Of a stretch of DNA of 64,000 nt, positions 35,301 to 49,928 are shown one piece after another. The stretch is from contig CM037865.1 of the NCBI GenBank assembly GCA_021292105.1, forward strand, positions 66,887,630 to 66,951,629, given 5' to 3'. The position numbers and the translations under genes were made by a program. The notes below the pieces were generated by a model. It searched no databases. It had not been told where the DNA came from and worked only from the letters and a program-made list of their open reading frames with translations. The stretch's first letter is position 1, and each line of letters begins with the position of its first letter. The stretch is from Anadara kagoshimensis. Its lineage: Eukaryota > Mollusca > Bivalvia > Arcoida > Arcidae.

Positions 35301-38300
35301 GCATATCTTTGAAGTAAAATGTCCTGGTTTATAGTAATACCTGTATGGCATATGTCCTGGTTTATAGTAATACCTGTATGGCATATGTCCTGGTTTATAG
35401 TAATACCTGTATGGCATATGTCCTGGTTTATAGTAATACCTGTATGGCATATCTTTGAAGTAAAATGTCCTGGTTTATAGTAATACCTGTATGGCATATG
35501 TCCTGGTTTATAGTAATACCTGTATGGCATATGTCCTGGTTTATAGTAATACCTGTATGGCATATCTTTGAAGTAAAATGTCCTGGTTTATAGTAATACC
35601 TGTATGGCATATGTCCTGGTTTATAGTAATACCTGTATGGCATATGTCCTGGTTTATAGTAATACCTGTATGGCATATGTCCTGGTTTATAGTAATACCT
35701 GTATGGCATATGTCCTGGTTTATAGTAATACCTGTATGGCATATCTTTGAAGTAAAATGTCCTGGTTTATAGTAATACCTGTATGGCATATCTTTGAAGT
35801 AAAATGTCCTGGTTTATAGTAATACCTGTATGGCATATGTCCAGGTTTATAGTAATACCTGTATGGCATATGTCCTGGTTTATAGTAATACCTGTATGGC
35901 ATATGTCCTGGTTTATAGTAATACCTGTATGGCATATCTTTGAAGTAAAATGTCCTGGTTTATAGTAATACCTGTATGGCATATCTTTGAAGTAAAATGT
36001 CCTGGTTTATAGTAATACCTGTATGGCATATGTCCAGGTTTATAGTAATACCTGTATGGCATATGTCCTGGTTTATAGTAATACCTGTATGGCATATCTT
36101 TGAAGTAAAATGTCCTGGTTTATAGTAATACCTGTATGGCATATGTCCTGGTTTATAGTAATACCTGTATGGCATATCTCTGAAGTAAAATGTCCTGGTT
36201 TATAGTAATACCTGTATGGCATATCTTTGAAGTAAAATGTCCTTGTTTATAGTAATACCTGTATGGCATATCTTTGAAGTAAAATGTCCTGGTTTATAGT
36301 AATACCTGTATGGCATATCTTTGAAGTAAAATGTCCTTGTTTATAGTAATACCTGTATGGCATATCTTTGAAGTAAAATGTCCTGGTTTATAGTAATACC
36401 TGTATGGCATATCTTTGAAGTAGAGTATACTGCCTCCATTTATACTGATTTTTCCAGTTCCATCTGGATAGAGTCTGACTTTAGCGCTTGATGTTTTCTT
36501 TGTACCTGAAGAAAAAAAGCAACCATTACTAAAATAAGTTCTTGAAAGAAATCAGTTTGGCAATTTTATCATTATAGTGCAAAAACTATTCATAGATATT
36601 CAGTTAATACCATAATTATTCGTGATTATTGTTTGATTAAATTTGCCCCAACATCTAATAAACAAATAACCATGTAATAAGTGTCTGGAGAAATGTGATG
36701 AAACTTTACTAGCTGTCATCAAAATATTTCAATATCCTACTCAATATTTTCAAGTATTTTAGAAATAGATAATAATGAAAAATGCAAACCAATCCACATG
36801 TAAAAAGAGATACTATCTGTGGTTTGACTGGAGCAGTTCATATGCTGTATAGTTGCTTTTATTCACTGGGGATTTAATTTCCATATTCACTGTTTGATCT
36901 AATAGTGTGAAATTAAATACTAAGTAAATGTTTTCATGTTGCATCAATTATACTTAGACTTAAATAACCTTTACAGAAAATTCTTAACACTGGCCACTGC
37001 ACCGCAAAATTTTATACCTGTGACTAAATTACAGTGTCTACACTGCAAAATTTTATACCCGTGACTAAATTACAGTGTCTACACTGCAAAATTTTATACC
37101 CGTGACTAAATTACAGTGTCTACACTGCAAAATTTTATACCCGTGACTAAATTACAGTGTCTACACTGCAAAATTTTATCCCCGCAAACTTAAACAACTA
37201 TACAGTAATACATGTATGTCAATATAAAATCCTAAGTATATCGGTAAATGCAAGCAAGAATATGCCCTAAAACCTTGCAAGTTAATCTGCACTGTAAGCA
37301 AATTATTTAAAACAACAAGAAATCTGTGACCTACTGCTGACTTAGTAAACCCATGCTTTTAACTTCAACCATCGACCTTAAATGTCAAAAAATAAACTAA
37401 GTCAGTTAACAGGAAGTAGATGAGAGGCAGACTTGAAATCAGTACTTGCGGCATTAGACCTCATTCTGAACTTGCAAAAAAAAAAATTCAAGTGGCTGTG
37501 TTTGATAGTTGTGGAGAAAACTGTTATGAAAATTTTTGTTTTGGACGGACAGCGGTAAAACAGTATACCCCCCCCCCCCCCTTCTTCAAAGCAGGTGTAT
37601 AATTATATTTTTCTTGAAAGACTTTTCAGAACATCACTGTAAATTAAAACTGCTGGCAAGAGAAAATCACTTCAAGTAGAAGTAGTATGCTAACACAGGC
37701 TGTATGAGTTTTAATAAAATGTACAACTTAAAATAAGATTAATGAGGACACTGTGTATACAACATAAAACATGCATATACCTCTTGCCACTACAAATTTT
37801 CTTCCTTCTGCATCTTCCAGCATATTCTATTAAAATATATAATTTCAATATAAAATTTGAGAAATAAATAAAATAAAGATCAGTAAAGTATAAGATAAAT
37901 GGTTGTGCTGACCAATTGCCCGGCCACTTGTATACCGAATACGTTGACAAATCGGCCAGCCACTTGTATACCCCATATGCTGACCCATTGGCCAACCACT
38001 TGTTTACTCCATAAACTGCTCCATCAGTCCGCCACTTGTTTACCCAGTAGGCTGACTCATTGGTCAGCCACTTGTTTATCAAATAGGCTGACGCAAGGCC
38101 CTGTACTTGTGTATCCATACCCATGACACAATCCACATCTACATGTATTTATGGCAAATTGAACATCAGAAACATAACAAAGGTCTGTGTGTAAAATTAT
38201 ACCAAGTAATTAAGAGATTTGATTGACATTTATAATTTTTTGTTAACTGTATTAAAAAGACAATCAACATCCACAGAATAAAAGTAATTATTTGAAGAGA

Positions 38301-41300
38301 TATCCAGACAGTACCATCAATTCATAAATATAGGAAGTCCTATAATTCATATGTGATGTTTTTACATAAAAATTGGCTAACCCTCTACTAAGTTTCCAAA
38401 ATAAATGAAATTACTAGTAGCCAAATTTCCAAAATTTGTAAAAATATAGTCCTTTTTGAAGTAACTAAAGAACATAATCAGTGTACCGTACCACTTTGCC
38501 ATGATGCTTGACTTTTACAATGTCAACTTTATTACGATACTTCATCAGGAAATCTTTTTCTTTGTCTGATAGTACATGGTCCATCAAAGCTTCACCCAAA
38601 TTTATAAACTGAGTATACTAGAATAGAAGATATATACACTTCACATTAGTATGCTAAAATATCACTTTATGATGATATTTTTTCATCATGCTATCAATTA
38701 AATAGACATTAGCAATGAGTAAAATTCTAATCATGTCTCATATACAATTATGGACTTTTTAGTGGTTGTATATGGTGTGATATTCATCAGAAAAATAAAT
38801 ATTGATCTAGGCCACAGCCGAGGTCAATATTTTTTTTTTCCGGTGAGTATCACACCATATACAACTACTAAAAAGTCCATAACTGTTTATTATATAATTT
38901 AGCCACTGTGGCAGTTCGGTTGACAATGTTTTCTCAAACCTGTGACCGGGCAATCTAACTATTTTACCTATGTTAGATTTCCCTGCTCACACTGGTTGAT
39001 CACACTAAAATTATCCCGCATTAGTTAGATCAATCTGACTTTTTAAGTCTGATTCTATGAAAAATAAATGGCATTTCGGATGAGACACAATCAATTACAC
39101 ACTACACTGTAAATTGATAATGCCATAACGTCAACGTTCTATGAAAAAAATAACAAGACACAATCACTTGCGTACACTTAATTGATGACGTTCTAATCAC
39201 TTTACGGAGACAGTCAACAAAAATGGATGACGTACACCAAATTTAATATTCACCGGAAAATCAGTGGTATATGATGTGAGATCTAATGGTCACGTGTTAC
39301 CCTTTTAGCCAATCATAAAGATGGAATTGATTAATTATATAACATTATGGGTTATTGACCTGATATTATAGGGTTATTGAGCTGATATTATGAAATAATG
39401 AAATACTGTCCCAAGTTTAATTCACATATGCATGAGCTTGCAAGTGCAAATTTGGAGTTAACAAGGGAAAATATTTCACAATATCAGTTTAATAACCCTT
39501 TCATTATATAGCAAAATACATTTTATTTGCTTCCTTTTAGTATTTCATCTAAAAATACAATTTTATCGCATAGCACATAAATATTGCACTAGTTCTTGTA
39601 AAAGAATATTAGAACTAGTGCAATATGACAACAAGACAACAATAATGTCTTCAGCCATATATACAATATGACAACAAGACAACAATAATGTCTTCAGCCA
39701 TGTATACAATATGACAACTAGACAACAATAATGTCTTCAGCCATATATACAATATGACAACAAGACAACAATAATATCTTCAGCCATGTATACAATATGA
39801 CAACAAGACAACAATAATGTCTTCAGCCATGTATACAATATGACAACAATACAACAATAATGTCTTCAGCCATGTATACAATATGACAAGACAACGGTAA
39901 TGTCTTCAGCCATGTATACAATATGACAACAAGACAACAATAATGTCTTCAGCCATGTATACAATATGACAACAAGACAACAATAATGTCTTCAGTCATG
40001 TATACAATATGACAACAATACAACAATAATGTCTTCAGCCATGTCACAACAATCCTATGGACCCAAAACGGACAGTATCAAGAGACCAAGTGTGCAATAT
40101 GAAAAATGGATTCAGGAATCTTGGGGAGGAATCAAAAGATGGATATATATTTGCATGCTTACAAATTATGAGAAGAATGCAGACATTTATTATTTATTGT
40201 AAGGTAATTGAGAGAATATTCTAGGTAAAAGCTTTTGATTATATGACCAATGAATTTTTCATTTTCTAATTGGCTGAAAATGCATTTGGCTAGCCTGATA
40301 AATTGGCATGTCCGCCCTGCAAACACGCATGTGATGTTATGAGACATAACAATATATAAATATTACATTTCTGATAGGGTGACAGTATGTATGTCACCTC
40401 GGGAAAGCAGTGTCTGCCAACACGATAGCCAAATCTGACAATGCTTTTTGAGAGGTGATAATATGTACTGTAATATTTATTTTTATTACACCAAATGTTT
40501 GTTTTATTTTACCAATATATGATGTGCATCCTTCATCTTTAGTAATGTCTATACCAATTTTCATCCAATTTATCATTTAACCAATTTATCAGCTGTGAAT
40601 GCCTCAAATCCAGTCATTTGAGCAAGAAATTTAAGAAATGTATCCACAGCCCGCTTTATGGTCCATTTAGTTAATGTCGAGTCTTTAGACTCTAATAAAT
40701 TGGCAAGATACTCATTGTCAACTTTGGTAAACATCATTTGTTGTTACAGACGAATGTCATATTGTATAAATATTAACAAATCAATAAAAGTGACAGTTTT
40801 AACCTGTATCTGACATGTCTGAGATATGCTGTTGTGTTTGAATTAAATGTTCCATTTCTATGTTGATTATCAAAATATAAATACATTTACCAGTTATTTG
40901 ACATTAAAGATTTTGTAATTTAAAAAACAATATGGCAATAAAACTCATTCAAAACAATTATTATCTATTGATTCAGTAGACATAAAGATTTATCAACCTC
41001 AAAAACCTCAGTGAAGTGAATATACAAATGTATTTTTGAGGTTGAAAAATCCTTATGTCTACCTCGTTAAAAGTCAATAATTGTATAATGTCACTGTAAA
41101 CAGAACACAACATGATTTAACCCTCTTGTTGCCAAACGGACATACATGTCCTCTACAAGCTGTCTGCCACACGGACACATATGTCTTTTCAATGGAATTT
41201 ACAACTCTTGGTTAAAAGACTAAGTAATACTTATAATCTTTTTGTAAAGTGAACAAAAATGCAAAACATTGACTACTGAGATTAAAATCTACAATTAACT

Positions 41301-44300
41301 AATGGCATCATATAATTACAAGTACATCCGACATCATAACCTATTGTTGACGTCATATCACTTCGCATTGTGAACTTCAATTTGGCACTGCCAACACTGT
41401 GTTGAAAATTAATTTGGCAGCAAGAAGGTTAAAGTACAAACTTCTGTTTCATATTCAGTTTTTTAAAATCAGAATAGCTTTTCGGTAAATTGCTATCAGA
41501 TTTTTCAAGCCCTATGCCAATACTAACAGGAAAGTTACTTCCATGTTCATAAACAATAACTGTGAAATGAAAAAAATTATTTAACCACTGAACTGTCTAA
41601 AAATGGTGTTTATAGTGCTATAACTTCCACTGCAATGCAAAACAAACTGAATAACATGTGTTAGCATTAAATTTACATTTTGCATTTTTTTGAAAATCTT
41701 ATTTTTGTTTTTTAATCCTGAAATAAATTTAAAACATTCGTGTACGACATGCAATTTTAATAGCTGGAACAGGCAATCAATGACGTCACGGCTATAGACA
41801 TAAGCAAGAGATGAGTGATGTCACATTAGTAAATGTAGTTATAGTTCTCTAACTTCATTTGGTCTAAAACAGAGTTTAATACAACCAAACATCATTACCT
41901 GGTATGTAATTATAAGTCTATACATATTTATATCTATGTAAAATTATTACTGGGTAACCTATTCTGGTTTAACAGCAGTTTGAACATAGACCACATCACT
42001 CTAGTTTAAACAAATCAATGATCTTAGTATAATAATGGGGTTTATATAAGATTTATGTAGTTTTTATTAGTTACCTCTTGGTCCGATATTCTTTCCTGTA
42101 TCATTTCAGACAAAGTGTGTTTACTTTTCCATTCTGATGTCGAGGTGTCACTGAAATAAAAAAAAATTCACATAGATATAACTAGGTTTCAAAAATCTGA
42201 AATTAATTATTATCAAAATTTTCAAAATTGAAAATAAAATATAGTCCTTTTTAAAGTATTTTTCCACAATTTTGCTAAAATAGGCAACTTTTTGAAAGAA
42301 TTTCAAAGACATGACAAACCGATGGTGATGTTGCAAACACGAATTGAAACCTACATATAAATTACATGTGCAGTATGGTGAAAATTTCACGTCATAAGAA
42401 TATTATAGTTTGAGTTTCACTTCATAGATCATTGCTTAGATTATTTATTTACTTGTCCACTCATCCAGACAAGTATGTCCTGCTGGGATAAGCGGCATTG
42501 TTCTAGAAGTCAATTCTTTAACTTTATATAGAGATTAAGATGAAACTGTTAAACACACTCATATTTAGACACATACACATGTATATGTATTGCAATCAAG
42601 AAGCCTAATGGACAAACATCATTCACCTTGACATGAAAACATTCAACTAATAAAGCTACCCATTTCACAATTGCAAATAAAAAATTTTCATAATACCAAG
42701 TATAAAAGGTACCATAAGTGATACTAATCTCAAAGCAATAAAATTTTGTGTAATAAAGGGCAATAATTCTGTTAAATCGGGTTTGCCAGTTATTAAACAC
42801 AAACTTGTCAAAGATATCACCATGAAAAACCCTTACATCAAATTCTGCAAAGAAATAAAGCTGCTAGAGCGCTGATAGAAATATCTGTATTTCACTAAAA
42901 TAAACAAAGGGGAATAACTCTGTCAAATAGGGTTCGTCATTTACAAGAATACATCTGAGATATTGCCATGATATATCTTATATCAAGTTTGAATAAGTGC
43001 AACATGTATGTACGCACATACATAATTACATAGGTTCAGGACAAATCCTATATCCTCCAAACTTCGTTTGTTAGGGGTTAAAAACTTGATTTCCATTTGA
43101 ATTTCAAAGTAGTATTGATAGTACTACTGTAGGAACTACTGTGACTGTGACAGTGAAATTCTCTTTATATCCATAGAAAATCAAATAAATTTGAATAAAG
43201 ATCGATATTTTTCACTTACTTGTACCTAGTCGTAACAGGAAATCTGTATGCGCATCCGCGATTAGCCCAAAATATATCTGCATAGGGTAAAACGTTCGTG
43301 CTATGGGGATTTAACATGTTGAAAAACCATGCAAATGGCGGATTCCGTTGCGCATATGACGTAAAATGTCACCAAGGACATCACTTCCGGTGTAAACATT
43401 GTCATTTTTGCATGTGTAAAATCCCCATACCGCCAACATTTTCCTTCCTACAGACATACTTTATGACAATCGCTGATGCGCATACAGATTTCCTATTACG
43501 ACTAGGTACAATGAGGTGAAAAATATCAAATTTTATTCAAATTTATTTGATTTTCTATGGATATAAAGAGAATTTCACTGTCACAGTCACAGTGGTTCCT
43601 ACAGTATATGTATATAACAGAGGAGTGAGAAAGAAAATTCATTCCGAGCATTTAAATAAATTATGTCCGAGTTAAACATTATTATTTCTGATTCAATGTG
43701 TGCCTATTAGGTAAGTACCCTGCTGAGTTTGTTTGTATATAATGATATGTAAAATACCTCATTTTTGTTAATATTAAAACACCCTTACAACTGACCCTTT
43801 TTATCAAAATTGCCAAAATCTTAGACTGCCAAAATAACCTGTCATACAGTATCGAGGGACAATAAAACAAGGTTTTACTATAATTAAATAGTACATACAA
43901 TTTTTGAAATATCTCTGGTAGTGGTACTACTTGTTTGAAATGTATTTCTTTGTCTGTTTCAATTAGGTTCTCAAGTTTTACTGCCATAGTCTGAAAAAAA
44001 ATATGTAACAAATTATACATAAATACAGGATTCTCAGACTAGATAATAAAATAATTAAGGTATTAAAGTCAAGCAACTTGACATTTTGGTATCCCTTTAC
44101 TAGGTTTTCACAAATTTGAAATAATTAGTAGCCAAATTTCCACAAATTTGCTTAAATAGGTTACTTTTTGAAAGAATTCCTCAGAAATTACTAGCCAATG
44201 GCGATTTTGGCTATCAGGAATGGAAACATAGCTTTATACACTGTAAAACATATTTCTTTTTGTAGTGTACTAATTTTGGGGTCCAATAGGACTTTTCGTC

Positions 44301-47300
44301 CCATGCCATTTTGTACCATATTCGGGACATTTCGTACCATATTCAGGACTTTTCACCCCATACTTGTAAGACGTTTCGTACCATAGGACTTTTAGTCCCA
44401 TGATATTTCGTAACATTTTCAGGACTTTTCGTCCCATAATTTTAAGATTTACCATAACATTTCGTAGCTTGTCCACGACTTTTCGTACCGTTACATTCCT
44501 TTATGTTTTATGTTGGTGTTATTGTGCAATTTTTAATGGAAATTTGATGATGTCCAGAGCACAAACCAATAGTTTATTCGCGATTCAGATTCATGTATTT
44601 AATAATTTTTCTTATTACAGTCCAACCTGTGTTAAAGGCCACCTCTATATAAGGGCCACCTGTCTATAAAGGGCACTTTCAATTCCTCCCGAGCCATTTT
44701 ACTCTTTATTTAACCTCTATATAAGGGCCACTGTTCAACTGAGCCAGAGGCCACCCTATTTTTGTACAAAATGGCCCATGAACCTGTCTATAAAGGCCAC
44801 TTTATATATATTCGTATTTTGGGGACAAGTTTTGTTACAGTTTCTAAAAATTTGTGCAAAAATGTTAAGCCATGTAGTTTTTTGAAAATCTTGAAGCTAA
44901 AATCAGATTTTAAACATTGATTATTTAACTTTAAACCATTGATCATTAAACTAAGTACATGTAATAGACTAGGAACAAATTCAGAAAATGTGACTTGAAG
45001 CGGCATTTTTTAGTAAAAGTTGGTAACATGTTTTTCTAACATAATTCGAGGGTGCTGAGTTCAAAAATGGCGGATACCAAGCTCAATTTTGAGTTTTTAA
45101 ACCCATAATTCCAAAAACAAAATGGCGGCTAAAATTAATGGTGTACCAATGCAAAAAATGTTACTTGGGTTGAGAAATTTTGGTAAAAGTTGGTATCATG
45201 ATTTATTTAACATAATTCGAGGATGCTGAATTCAGAAATGACGGATACCAAGCTTAATTTTGAGTTTTTGAACCCATAATTCCAAAAACAAAATGGCGGC
45301 TAAAATTAATGGTGTACCAAGCAAAAAATGTTACTGGGTTGACAAATTTTGGTAAAAGTTAGTAACATGATTTATTTAACATAATTCGAGGATGCTGAAT
45401 TCAAAAATGACGGATACCAAGCTCAATTTTGAGTTTTTAACCCATAATTCCAAAAGCAAAATGGCGACTAAAATTAATGGTTACAATGCAAAAAAAATGT
45501 TACTTGGGTTGAGAAATTTTGGTAAAAGTTGGTAACATGATTTATTTAACACAATTCGAGGATGCCGATTCCAAAAATGATGGATACCATGGTCAGTTTT
45601 AAATTTTTTTACCCATAATTCCAAAATAATGGCGGCTAAAATTAATGGTGTACTAATGCAAAAATGTTAGTTGGGGTTTCAAATTTGAGTAAAAGTTGGT
45701 AACATGACTTATTTAACATAATTTGAGGATTCCAAATTCACATATGACGAATACCAAGCTCAATAACGAGTTCTTGAACCCATAATTCAAAAAACAAAAT
45801 GGTGACTTATAGTGTACTAATGCAAACATGTTACTTGGGGTTTCAATTTTTAGAAAAAGTTGGCAACATGCTTAATTTGACATAATTCGAGTATTTCAAA
45901 AATGACGAATACCAAGTAAAATTTTGAGCTTTTAAAATTTGAACCCATAATTCTGAAAACAAAATGGCGACTGTTTAAATTTATTGGAATATAATTTCTC
46001 AGTGTTATTTAAGTTCCATGTTTTAGCAAAAGATGGTACTTTGTGACATTTCAGCATAACTTGCAGACTTTGGGTTGTTGCATTAAAATGAAAAAGGCTA
46101 AATCGAAGTATAAATGCTTAAACCAAATTTAAAACAATTTCTAAAAATAAAGTGGTGGCTATAGTTAAGTGTTTGTTTATTATGTGTGCCTTTTGCATAA
46201 TGCACTGATAAATCTACATGACTAATAAATTGAGTTCATAACCAAACCATACTGAAATACTGCTCATGGTGTGGAATTACCAGTCAAAATCGAAACTTGT
46301 GGTTGAAATGCAAAAGAGCATATTCGAGAATACTCTTTTATACAGAGTTTGCCACAAGTATAATTACTATATCATCATGCGTCAAACTTTTAAAAATGAT
46401 ATAGCTTAAATAGGTAGAATCACAACCATTATTTAAAAAACATATATCGATTGATACGTTGTGAATCTCATATGTAGTGGTTTGAATTTTGACGGTAATA
46501 TTGCATTATTTTACAACATAGTATCAGTCTCTATACAGTTTTGCCAGGAGCTCAATGCAACTTTTAAATAATTCATTTTCTTGAAAATTCAGAAAGTCCT
46601 CCAATGAATACTCACTATAAAACTGGGTAGTGTAAATAGCAAGACTGACGTGCAAACTTAAGCAAAAGGTTGGCCACTCAATTTAAAATTTAAAGCCACA
46701 ATCGTTAATTGCAGTCAAGGCAATGGTAGAATTGTGTCAGTGGACCAAGACACCTTCACTGAGTTTTCCACAACACTTGAGTTGAATATTTTTCCGTAAC
46801 CGCCTGAAAAGAAATACAAATTATGTGCCATTTTTTGTCCCTTTTGGAAATAATCTACATGCACCATCAGAATACCATCAGTATCTAAGTTAACTTTGGT
46901 GATTGAACAGTCTTTCTATGCCTTCTTTGGCGGTGATGAACCAGGGTGATTCCATTGTTTAGACTGTTATTTGGGCTCATGGATGAAATCATGTCCCGCT
47001 TTGCCTCCATAGAAACAAAGCTATTATGGGAGCTAGCAGGATATACCACTAAAATGTTTAGATTAACACGCGACAAAGTGCATCTTGTGTGCTTCTGATT
47101 AATTGCCAGAAGCCTAATAGACCCAAAGCTTTGTTATTGCAAGATGTCAGAAAAGAATGTACTGTTCTCTGTGAAATGCCAACTCACTGCCCTTATATTT
47201 TCTGTAACTCACCTGTTAGTCATAACAATACCATGTTTTTTATCTATGTTTCCACAATTTTAAAATGATTAGTGGCCAAACTTTCAAAATTTGTGGAAAT

Positions 47301-49781
47301 GTTTAGAGTATTTTTGTTTTTACAAAAAATTGATTTTGAAAGAAAAATATTTCTCAAAAATGAGCAACCAATGGTGTTTTCGGCTACCATGAATGGAATG
47401 AAAACAAAGCTCTATCGACCATTTCTGGGGTTGCAGCTGTGGCATACCTTCTATGACTGGGGTCATCATTAATGTTCTACTTGTCCTGTTCATAATCCGC
47501 CACCCACCTTTTTACTCTTGCCTATGTAGGGGCATGTTGCTATCATATCAGTATGAAAATAACCTTAGGTGCCTAACCGTTTTTGCATATTGGATCCTGC
47601 TATTTCACCATTTTTTACATTTGCCAAGTTACTAGTCCTATTTATTTTAGAGTATTACCTTGCTGATATTAACTTACAAAATTACACTGGTCTTCGATAC
47701 ACGGATTTAAATAGTTAGGGATAGAAGGGTTGCAAAGGGACACCGGCGCTAATCGTCTTAAACAGAAGGCTCACGGTAATATTATTCAGCCCCTCTACTT
47801 CTTACCAATTTTAATAAAATAAAAGCAGTATAACCTTTGCTATAGTTGAATATCAAACTTCACATCACATTTTGTAGTGCAAGTTCACCTTTTTAGCAAA
47901 TAGTCAGCTTAGAGTTGCTCGGTGATGGCATAGCACCCCTAAATAGGTTTGGAAGGCTAGTGTAGTTACATTTACTTTGCTCTTCCACTGCAAAAAGAAA
48001 AAGTCTTAAGCATTTGGTGCAACACAGGCTTCAATTTTGTAAGCTATTTCATTCACACTCTAGACTACATATATCAGTGTTTCAGCATGTTATATGCCAT
48101 ACTTAATTCGTTGAATTAAACAGAAACATACAGACCTATGTTCAAATTACAATCAAAACCAAAGCGAAACCTTTAAAACAGCTAAAATTAAACATGTGAA
48201 CTTCGAATTCGTTCATGAGTCAAATATATACATTTTTTCATAATGATCTTTGTCGCCAGGCCACCTGAGACGAACTGACCGGCATGCAGATATTTTTTTC
48301 ATAAATATCAAACCCCTTTTTACAGAGTTATTGCCCCTGAAAAATACTTGATTTTTTTCGCAATTGTGCTGGTTGTGGTGGCTATTGACTAGAAAACTAT
48401 TAGTGTTATATAAGAAGACATTAAAATAATGAACATGACAAACTAAGTAAGCAATGTTTGTAAGAATACGGTGATCCATAGAGGATTTTTACCCCTGGAG
48501 TATAATGTTTTGCGAATTTGTGTTTTGACCATATTTTTGAAAGAGTATTTATAAATAGATAACAACACCAAGTTGCAAAAATAATCAACATGCTAAGATC
48601 TTACTTCGTAGCAAATTTTGTGTATGATAATCAACGAAGGTGGTGTTGCCCCTAAAATTTCAGTATCTTTTAAATGTTTTCAGGTGAGCAATAAGGCCCA
48701 TAGGTATTTTGTTTAAATTTTCTGTTCATTAACACCCAAGTAAGCCTTGAAATATTACAATCTTTGATTAATGGTTGTTTGTTGCCACCAAAACAACTTT
48801 TATATCAACTTTCATGCAAAAATGCATTTTGATTTTAGCGGCCATTTTGTATTTAAATTTTGACCTACTTAGAGCAATTTTTCAGCTTGGTATCCGCCAT
48901 TTTCGGACTCGGCACACCCAAATTAGGTAAGAAGGATACATGGTTTGCTTTTACTAAATCAAAGTACTGAAGGTACTGAAGCATCAGCTAAACTGAGCAA
49001 TTTGATAAAAAAAATGTGCACTTGAAACTGAGATTTGTCTAATGAATCAGTAACAAATGAAAATCATGCAAATAATAGATACTGTGATCGGGAAGCTTCT
49101 AACAACAAGTCTGCTTTTTATGCAAGTTGTTAGGTTCTAACGTATAAATATGTTACAATGGTCAAAATGGACATGCAACACAATGTTTATCAATTGAGTA
49201 AACTAAGTAATTCGCATAAATATAAATTTTAAATTTTTCAAAAACCAAGAGAGGCTACTAAAGACCCGACCCCAAATCTGAGTGAAATATCTCAAGCGTA
49301 ACGGAAAAAAGTCCAGAGAAACCATCATTTTGATAAAATTCACAAGTAAAAGGGGCATAACTCCACTAAAACGCAGTTGACTGGAAGAAAACCCAAACTG
49401 GATCTATAATCACCACCATCATCATCATAATCACTCCTCATATCACATTTTGATCATCAACATGAAGATATCATCATCATCATCGTCGTCGTCATTAGCA
49501 GCAGCAGTAGAACCCATGCCATGACAATCACCACCACCATTATATTAATCATTTTCAGAAATCCTCATGTTACATCATTAATATGGTCACATCATCATCA
49601 TAGCTGTTCGTGTCACATAATCATCATCATTATCAGCAGTACTGAATGTCATCATCATGTCACATCATCAGCATGAACACATTGGCTTTGTTATTATCAT
49701 CATTATCGTGAATTATTATTATCATCGACAGCAGCAGAACTGAATGTCATCACAACCACCACCATCATCATCACCACCATC

Positions 49782-49816
<35 letters not shown>

Positions 49817-49878
49817 ACTATGGGCAGTGCTCAGCAGTACTGAATGTCATCATTGCCACCATTATCATCATCACCATC

Positions 49879-49928
<50 letters not shown>

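Noticed and set aside
32908-36175. Many minus-strand ORFs reading [11 protein letters not shown] repeats
   Set aside because: They are readings of the exon j junction minisatellite; frames shift at each 47-bp unit and starts are just the ATG in each repeat.
32931-36422. CRISPR-like array (short repeats at regular spacing)
   Set aside because: The repeats are contiguous without unique spacers, and the genome is a eukaryote.
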